Below, piece by piece: positions 58,227 through 64,000 of a stretch of DNA of 64,000 nt. The notes under the pieces were generated by a model. It was not told the DNA's origin. It saw only the letters and a program-made list of their open reading frames with translations, and searched no databases. Every line of letters starts with the position of its first letter. The stretch's first letter is position 1. A program made the translations under genes and the position numbers. The stretch comes from Neorhizobium galegae bv. orientalis str. HAMBI 540 (lineage in GTDB: Bacteria > Pseudomonadota > Alphaproteobacteria > Rhizobiales > Rhizobiaceae): contig NZ_HG938353.1 of NCBI RefSeq assembly GCF_000731315.1, positions 4,153,501-4,217,500 on the forward strand, in the 5' to 3' direction.

Positions 58227-59543
58227 TTACTTCGAGTCCTGCGCGTCCATTACCGAGCGCGGCCATTCGATATCAATGCGGGCACCCGGTTCGCCGCTGT
58301 CGCGGTTGCCGAAGCGGATCGCGGCGCCGGACCGTTCGAGCAGCGTCTTGGCGATGAAGAGGCCGAGGCCAAGCCCACCCGCCCGTTCGTCTTCCTTGGG
58401 TCTCTTCGTCATATAGGGTTCGCCGATGCGGGAAAGAATATCCGGGGCATAACCCTGGCCGTCGTCCTCGATGGTGATCGCCACCCGCTCGACATTATGC
58501 TCCACCGTAACGATCACTTTGCTCCGGGCATAATCGACCGCGTTTTCGATCAGGTTGCCGAGCCCATATATAATGCCGGCATTGCGGTTGCCGACCGGCT
58601 CGTTGGTCCGGTCGTTTTTCTCGACGAGTTCGATCTCGATACCGAATTGCCGATGCGGCGCCACGACCTCCTCGACCAGGGAGGAAAGCGGCAGCCGGCG
58701 CATATGTTCCTCGCTCTCGGCAGAAAGCGAGGTAAGCCGGCGAAGAATATCGCGACAGCGTTCGCTCTGGCTTCGCAGCAGCAGCACGTCCTCACGGAAC
58801 CGGTCGTCAGGACCAAGCTCGCGCTCCATCTCCTTGGCGACGACGCTGATCGTTGCGAGCGGCGTGCCGAGCTCATGGGCCGCAGCCGCCGCCAGCCCGT
58901 CGAGCTGCGAAAGGTGCTTTTCCCGCTCCAGGACCAGTTCGGTCGCCGCAAGCGCATCGGCGAGCAGCGTCGCTTCGTGGCTGACGCGATAGGCATAAAA
59001 GGCCGCGAACATCATCATCGAGGCGATCGAACACCAGACGCCGAGCTGCATGACCGGCTGGATCCGAAGCGGCTCGCCCTCATACCAGGGCACCGCGTAG
59101 GGCGAAAATGCGAGCACCGTGGTGCAGACCAGCGCAAAAACGATCAGGACAAGCGAATGGCGCAGCGGCTGAGAAGCGAAGGCGATGATCACCGGAACGC
59201 AGATCAGCGGCGCAAACGGATTGGCAAGCCCGCCGGTGATGAACAGCAGCGCCGCCATCTGCAGCAGATCGAAACCGAGCAGCGCCAGCGCCGACTTCGG
59301 GCCAAGCCGATGGGTCGGCGGGAACCAGGCCGACAGGGTGAGGTTGGCGACCGCAAGCGCACCAACCAGAATGCCTGCCTCCTGCAGAGGCAGAGGAAAC
59401 TGCAGCAGCAGCCCGACGATGACGACGGTAATCGTCTGACCGGCGACCGCCAGCCAGCGGAGCCGCACCAGTGTCTGAAGCCGAATTCGTCGGCTCGAGG
59501 GGCCGAATTGCGCAAAACGCACTGAAGGACTGTCTACGCTCAC
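58227..59543 (-). CDS. actS: Sensor histidine kinase ActS (RegB/PrrB family)
   Basis: The 438-residue kinase has six or so transmembrane helices (residues about 25-180), the quinone-site loop GGLANPF, His223 in AAHELGTPLATI, and a redox-type Cys263 in SERCRDIL, equivalent to the Rhodobacter RegB cysteine. The HATPase motifs are NLIENAVDYA and GGLGLGLFIA. I chose GTG 59543 because it gives the usual length; an in-frame GTG at 59633 overlaps the hrpB stop and would add 30 residues. Confidence 0.92.
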   Translation of the reverse strand: MSVDSPSVRFAQFGPSSRRIRLQTLVRLRWLAVAGQTITVVIVGLLLQFPLPLQEAGILVGALAVANLTLSAWFPPTHRLGPKSALALLGFDLLQMAALLFITGGLANPFAPLICVPVIIAFASQPLRHSLVLIVFALVCTTVLAFSPYAVPWYEGEPLRIQPVMQLGVWCSIASMMMFAAFYAYRVSHEATLLADALAATELVLEREKHLSQLDGLAAAAAHELGTPLATISVVAKEMERELGPDDRFREDVLLLRSQSERCRDILRRLTSLSAESEEHMRRLPLSSLVEEVVAPHRQFGIEIELVEKNDRTNEPVGNRNAGIIYGLGNLIENAVDYARSKVIVTVEHNVERVAITIEDDGQGYAPDILSRIGEPYMTKRPKEDERAGGLGLGLFIAKTLLERSGAAIRFGNRDSGEPGARIDIEWPRSVMDAQDSK

Positions 59544-59629
59544 CGCCTGCTCTTTAATCTTGTCGAATACAAGTGACTTGAGGCCGCCTTCATAAACCGG
59601 CTCGACTTCAGGTCGCAGGCGGCATTCTG

Positions 59630-62116
59630 TCACGTCCCGCGCGGTTTGGCACGTATCGTCGGCACAGCCTCTGCCGGATCCTCCGGCCAGGGATGTTTGG
59701 GATAACGGCCGCGCATTTCGGCCCGCACATCCTTCCAGGAACCGGCCCAGAAACCGGGCAGGTCCCGTGTCGTCTGGATCGGCCGATGCGCCGGCGAGTT
59801 GAGTTCGAGCAGCAGCGGCAGTTTCCCGCCCGCAATCGCCGGATGTTTCTTCAGCCCGAACAGTTCCTGCACCCGGATCGCCAGGACCGGCTCCTCGCCG
59901 TCATAGCGGATCGGATGCCGCTCGCCGGTCGGCGCCTCAAAATGCGTCGGCGCCAGCTTGTTGAGATCCTGGGAGACCTCATGCGGAATGAGCGAACGCA
60001 GCCCATCCGAAAGGCTGCCGGGATTGATGGTATCGATGCCCGATGCACCGCCCTGGAAGGGAACGAACCAGTCGTCGAGTCGGGCGAGCAGCGCCTCGTC
60101 GCTCATATCCGGCCAAGGCTCGCCGATCGACCGGTTCAGGAAGCCGATCCGGTCGCGCAGCTGCGCGCCTTCCTTGGAGAATGGCAGGGCCTGAAGCCCC
60201 AGTTCCCGCACGCCGTCCGCAAGCGCCTGCGCCGCCCGTTCGCCGCTCGGCCGGGGCAGTGGCCTTTCTTCGAAGATGATAGCGCCGAGCCGGGTCACCT
60301 TGCGGGCGCGCACCTGCCGGCTGGGCCGGTCGAAGAAACATTCCTCGCTCTCGCGGATTGCGCCGGCAAGCTCCACTTCCACATCCGCCCGGCTGATCTC
60401 CGCCGCCGCGAGAATACGCGCCTGTGCTGCCCGACCGGTCAGGTCGGCGATGACCAGCATCTGCGATGCCGCCAACCGCTCGGTCTCCTGCAGTTCCGCG
60501 CCACGCCCATTCGCCATCACGAAACGCCCGCGCCCGCCGCGCTGCAGCGCGATCCGGTCCGGATAGGCATGCAGCAGAAGCCGGCCGGCGAGAACCGTTT
60601 CCGTCGACTGCGATCGCCTCGGCAGGTTCGAAAAAATCCGATCCGATAGTTTACGGGCCGCATCGGCTCTGTCGCCGCGTTCGTTGCGGAACCGCCGCAA
60701 CCGTTCGTCGAGATCGATATCGCTGCCGCCGAGCCCCTGTTCGGTCAGAAGCACGGCAAGCAGACAGGCCTGCCTGCCGAAACCCTCTTCCGCCGCCGAG
60801 ATCGCCATGGCCGCAAGCCGCGGCGGAAGCGCCAGTTCCCGCATCAACCGGCCCTTTTCCGTCAGCCCGCCCTGGGGGTCGAGTGCGCCGAGCTGGGTCA
60901 GCAGCACCTTTGCCTCGTTGAAGGCTGGCCCGGGAGGCGGATCGAGAAACGCAAGTCCCTTCGGATCCTGGACGCCCCAATGGGCAAGATCGAGAACCAG
61001 ACCGGAAAGGTCGCTCGCGAGAATCTGCGGCGGCGTGAACGCCTGCAGCGCTGCCGTCTGTCCCGGATGCCAGAGGCGCATCGCGATGCCCGGTTCGGTA
61101 CGGCCGGCACGACCCGCCCGCTGGTCGGCCGAGGCGCGGGAAACACGCACCGTCTCCAGCCGAGTGATCCCGGTCGAGGGCTCGAACACCGGTAGGCGCT
61201 GCAGCCCGCTGTCGATGACGATCCGGACTCCGTCTATAGTAATGGAGGTTTCGGCGATCGATGTGGCCAGCACGATCTTGCGCTGTCCGGCGGGCGCCGG
61301 CCGGATCGCCATATCCTGCTCCCTCTGGGAAAGATTGCCGTAAAGCGGCACCACCACGGTCTCCGGCCCGAACCGGTTCGCGAGCCGCTCGGCAGTCCGC
61401 AGGATTTCCGCCTGGCCCGGCAGGAAGGCGAGGATGGAACCCGTGTCATTCGCGTGCGCCTCGACGATCGCCCGCGTCATCGCGTCTTCGATCCTTTCGT
61501 TCGGCGCGCGGTCGCGATGCTGGATGTCGATCGGAAACGTCCGGCCTTCGCTCTTGATGACTGGTGGCTCGCCAAGCAGTCCCGCCACCCGCTCCACATC
61601 CAGTGTCGCCGACATGACGAGGATCCTCAAGTCGTCGCGCAGCGCCGATTGCACGTCGAGCGCCAACGCCAGACCGAAATCCGCGTCGAGCGACCGCTCG
61701 TGGAATTCGTCGAAGATGACGGCGGAAACGCCGGTGAGCTCCGGATCGTCGAGGATCATCCGGGCGAATACGCCCTCGGTTACCACTTCGACACGGGTCT
61801 TCGCCGAGACCTTGTTGTCGAGCCGCATCCGGTACCCGACCTGTTCGCCGACCTGTTCGCCGAGCAGCGACGCCATGCGGGACGCAGCCGCGCGCGCCGC
61901 CAGCCGCCGCGGTTCGAGCAGGATGATCTTTCCGGTGCACCAGACCTGGTCGAGCAGCGCCAGCGGCACCAGCGTCGTCTTGCCGGCGCCCGGTGGGGCG
62001 GAAAGCACGGCGCGCGTGCCATCGGCGAGCGCTTGCATGATATCGCCGAGAACCTCGGTGACGGGAAGCCTTGGCAGGTTCTTCGTGATTGGACCTGCCG
62101 CATGCGCTGAGGCCAT
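59630..62116 (-). CDS. hrpB: ATP-dependent helicase HrpB
   Basis: The 828-residue DEAH-box helicase has Walker A PPGAGKTTLVP, the DEAH-like motif FDEFHERSLDAD, VMSATLD, and motif VI region QRAGRAGRTEPG. The C-terminal HrpB domain (YDGEEPVLAIRVQELFGL, LLLELNSPAHRPIQTTRDL) is specific to HrpB, whose RNA role is not well defined. It overlaps the ornithine cyclodeaminase-like gene upstream by one base, and the longer possible actS start downstream. Confidence 0.94.
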   Translation of the reverse strand: MASAHAAGPITKNLPRLPVTEVLGDIMQALADGTRAVLSAPPGAGKTTLVPLALLDQVWCTGKIILLEPRRLAARAAASRMASLLGEQVGEQVGYRMRLDNKVSAKTRVEVVTEGVFARMILDDPELTGVSAVIFDEFHERSLDADFGLALALDVQSALRDDLRILVMSATLDVERVAGLLGEPPVIKSEGRTFPIDIQHRDRAPNERIEDAMTRAIVEAHANDTGSILAFLPGQAEILRTAERLANRFGPETVVVPLYGNLSQREQDMAIRPAPAGQRKIVLATSIAETSITIDGVRIVIDSGLQRLPVFEPSTGITRLETVRVSRASADQRAGRAGRTEPGIAMRLWHPGQTAALQAFTPPQILASDLSGLVLDLAHWGVQDPKGLAFLDPPPGPAFNEAKVLLTQLGALDPQGGLTEKGRLMRELALPPRLAAMAISAAEEGFGRQACLLAVLLTEQGLGGSDIDLDERLRRFRNERGDRADAARKLSDRIFSNLPRRSQSTETVLAGRLLLHAYPDRIALQRGGRGRFVMANGRGAELQETERLAASQMLVIADLTGRAAQARILAAAEISRADVEVELAGAIRESEECFFDRPSRQVRARKVTRLGAIIFEERPLPRPSGERAAQALADGVRELGLQALPFSKEGAQLRDRIGFLNRSIGEPWPDMSDEALLARLDDWFVPFQGGASGIDTINPGSLSDGLRSLIPHEVSQDLNKLAPTHFEAPTGERHPIRYDGEEPVLAIRVQELFGLKKHPAIAGGKLPLLLELNSPAHRPIQTTRDLPGFWAGSWKDVRAEMRGRYPKHPWPEDPAEAVPTIRAKPRGT

Positions 62117-63069
62117 CAGTGCGAAACCTGTCCGCTGACGCGACGATAGGCGAGGATCGCCCCGGCAAGATCCTCAAGCGCTGCGCCGACCGACTTGAAG
62201 AGCGTGATCTCGTGTGCGCTTGTGCGGCCGGGATGTTTTCCATGCGCGAGTTCGGCGAGTTCCGCCTTGATCCCGTCCTTCGACAGCGCGCCGCTTGCGA
62301 GCGACAGAACGATATCGCCACCTTCCTTCATGGCCCCGGCACGCGTATCGACGAAAACCGACGCGCGCCGCACCGCCTCGTCGTCGCTCTCGCGCATGTT
62401 CGGTTTGAAGGCGCCGACGAGGTCCAGATGCGCGCCCGGCTTCAGCCATTCGCCGCGGATCAGCGGCTCGTTCGATAACGTCGCGCAGGAAATGATGTCC
62501 GCCTGTCCGGTCGCGACAGCGAGATCCTTGACGGCCACCGCGTCGAGCCCGAGCATCCGTGCCTCATGCGCAGTTTCTTCGGTCTTCTCTATATGACGCC
62601 CCCAGATGCGGAAATGTTTGAGCGGCCGTGTGATCGCATGGGCCTGCATGAGGTTGAGCGAAAGCCGGCCGGTTCCAACCATCAGCATGACCTCTGCATC
62701 TTCCCGCGCGAGATATCGGGCGGCGAGCGCCGAAGTTGCGGCGGTGCGCCGCGCGGTCAGCTCGCCGCCTTCGACGATCGCCAGCATCTCCCCGGTCTTG
62801 CCCGACGAAAGAAGGTAGCTGCCGAAGATGGTCGACAGAGACCGGAGATGATTGTCCGGAAACAGGTTGAGGATCTTGACGCCGATATGGTCACCCGGCA
62901 CCCAGGCGGGCATCAGCAGCATGACCGCATCTGCTTCACCCGGCACCTCCATCTCATGATGGTGGCGGACCGGCATGACGCAGTCGCTCCTGAACATCGT
63001 CTCGATTGCCGCGATGAGTTCCGCAAAGGGGAGCGCGTCCCGCGTCTGCACTTCATTCAATACAAGCAT
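62116..63069 (-). CDS. Ornithine cyclodeaminase / mu-crystallin family protein
   Basis: The 317-residue protein is a dinucleotide-binding enzyme of the ornithine cyclodeaminase family. KILNLFPDN, GGELTARRTAATSALAARYL and LMVGTGRLSLNLMQAHA are its marks. Members include ornithine cyclodeaminases, amino acid dehydrogenases and ketimine reductases; no motif fixes which. It is the first gene of the ocd-hrpB-actS-actR run and is divergent from the rRNA operon. Confidence 0.88.
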   Translation of the reverse strand: MLVLNEVQTRDALPFAELIAAIETMFRSDCVMPVRHHHEMEVPGEADAVMLLMPAWVPGDHIGVKILNLFPDNHLRSLSTIFGSYLLSSGKTGEMLAIVEGGELTARRTAATSALAARYLAREDAEVMLMVGTGRLSLNLMQAHAITRPLKHFRIWGRHIEKTEETAHEARMLGLDAVAVKDLAVATGQADIISCATLSNEPLIRGEWLKPGAHLDLVGAFKPNMRESDDEAVRRASVFVDTRAGAMKEGGDIVLSLASGALSKDGIKAELAELAHGKHPGRTSAHEITLFKSVGAALEDLAGAILAYRRVSGQVSH

Positions 63070-63244
63070 GTCCCACTCCAGCCGCCAGAAATAGATTTCA
63101 CCCTAACAACGTGGAATCGCCGCGTAAAATGGGTTTTTTGGAGCTTCGACGCTGCCCTTTCGTTAATCGCTGCTTATTTTATGGCCGGAAATCACTTGTT
63201 TTGGGCAGGTCCCGAGAAAAATGACAGTTTTTTGAAAATCCCTG

Positions 63245-63274
63245 TTGACTTCAAAGTGTGGTGGGATCTATAAC
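63245..63274 (+). promoter_or_regulatory. Probable rRNA promoter
   Basis: TTGACT (63245-63250) and TATAAC (63269-63274) are separated by 18 bp, followed by a G+C-rich stretch CCCGCTC. The upstream region (63210-63240) is A+T-rich with an A/T-tract, like an UP element. The expected start of transcription is near 63281, about 365 bp before the 16S gene. Confidence 0.75.
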
Positions 63275-63280
63275 CCGCTC

Positions 63281-63645
63281 ACTGAACGAGGGCGGCGGCG
63301 CTGCTGGCGACGACGACTTTCGTTCTTCAGAAATCACTGATTGATTGGCGCATGCTGGTTGGGACCGAGTTTCGGTTTGGTCTCTGGATGTAGCGCTGTT
63401 TGAGAAGTTTTGACGGTTTGGCCTTTTGGTTTTGAAGCGTCTGTTATTTGACAATTGAAGATGAGAAGAAAGAGAAACGTGGTCGGCGGTTTTCGCGGAT
63501 CGGGGTTTAGGCCTTGATCTATGGAAGACAAATGACGGTCACGTTTTGAACAAGAGAACACCTGGTTAGGTGCGCAGTGATGCGGACCTTATCATAGTGA
63601 GTTCTCGTCGATTCAGAACAAGAGTGATTAGTCGGATTGGATTCT
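63281..63645 (+). other. 16S rRNA leader
   Basis: This 365-bp stretch between promoter and 16S has no credible gene. A TTGAAGATGAGAAG segment near 63450 is in the style of rhizobial rRNA leaders. The processing stem cannot be checked because the 3' half lies outside the window. Confidence 0.6.

Positions 63646-64000
<355 letters not shown>

Noticed and set aside
63334..63561. Small minus-strand frame in the rRNA leader
   Set aside because: It lies between the rRNA promoter and the 16S gene on the opposite strand and shows no ribosome site or domain.

Overview
The window is chromosomal DNA of an alphaproteobacterium of the family Rhizobiaceae (Rhizobium / Neorhizobium / Agrobacterium type). 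This rests on gene order (maf-aroE-coaE-dnaQ, secB, fxsA, a Tim44-like gene, gyrB), on family-specific genes (chvG/chvI, actS/actR, DUF1402, DUF2852, mmcB, a TsaE-AmgK fusion), and on the start of a 16S rRNA gene of alphaproteobacterial type at the right edge. Coding density is high. No IS element, prophage, CRISPR array or tRNA was seen. The sequence looks like an origin-proximal core region, and it carries several near-consensus ParB (parS) sites.

Layout. 1-6860: a + strand run (end of a PPDK-regulatory gene, maf, aroE, coaE, dnaQ), convergent secB and fxsA, then timA-like, mltA, smr and an XRE regulator. 6999-14135: gyrB, a nitroreductase (-), a fumarylacetoacetate-hydrolase-family gene, a PHA depolymerase, DUF2852 and a zinc peptidase-like gene. 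14136-14933: about 800 bp without a gene, full of palindromes and a structured segment. 14934-19985: trpF-trpB-trpA-accD-folC. 20065-32057 (-): a tightly packed run transcribed divL, tsaE-amgK, murU, addB, addA, trxA, linking cell-cycle control, cell-wall recycling, tRNA modification and double-strand-break repair. 32331-37774 (-): chvI-chvG-hprK-EIIA(Man)-HPr-ahcY, the envelope/acid-stress two-component system with the nitrogen-type PTS module. 38100-40935: pckA, arfB, alkB. 40967-45631 (-): hisB-DUF2628-hisH-hisA-hisF-hisE-coaA. 45807-49298: hslV-GNAT-hslU and a DUF1402 gene. 49344-56160: a frameshifted cytochrome P450, a lone hydantoinase/oxoprolinase gene, a LysR regulator and malate synthase G. 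56244-63069: an L,D-transpeptidase lipoprotein, mmcB, and a (-) operon ocd-like, hrpB, actS, actR. 63245-64000: rRNA promoter, leader and the 5' part of a 16S rRNA gene.

No wholly unknown multigene system was recognised. The most interesting signals are: five parS-like sites, including an inverted pair enclosing a DnaA-box-like 9-mer just after gyrB and one inside the aroE coding sequence; a DivL-type kinase with Tyr at the phosphoacceptor position, overlapping a TsaE-AmgK fusion and followed by murU; a paired LacI-type operator in front of pckA; a perfect ATATAAAGA-N2-TCTTTATAT palindrome in front of ahcY; a P450 broken by a single-base shift exactly at its heme-binding signature; and the structured, repeat-rich gap before trpF.
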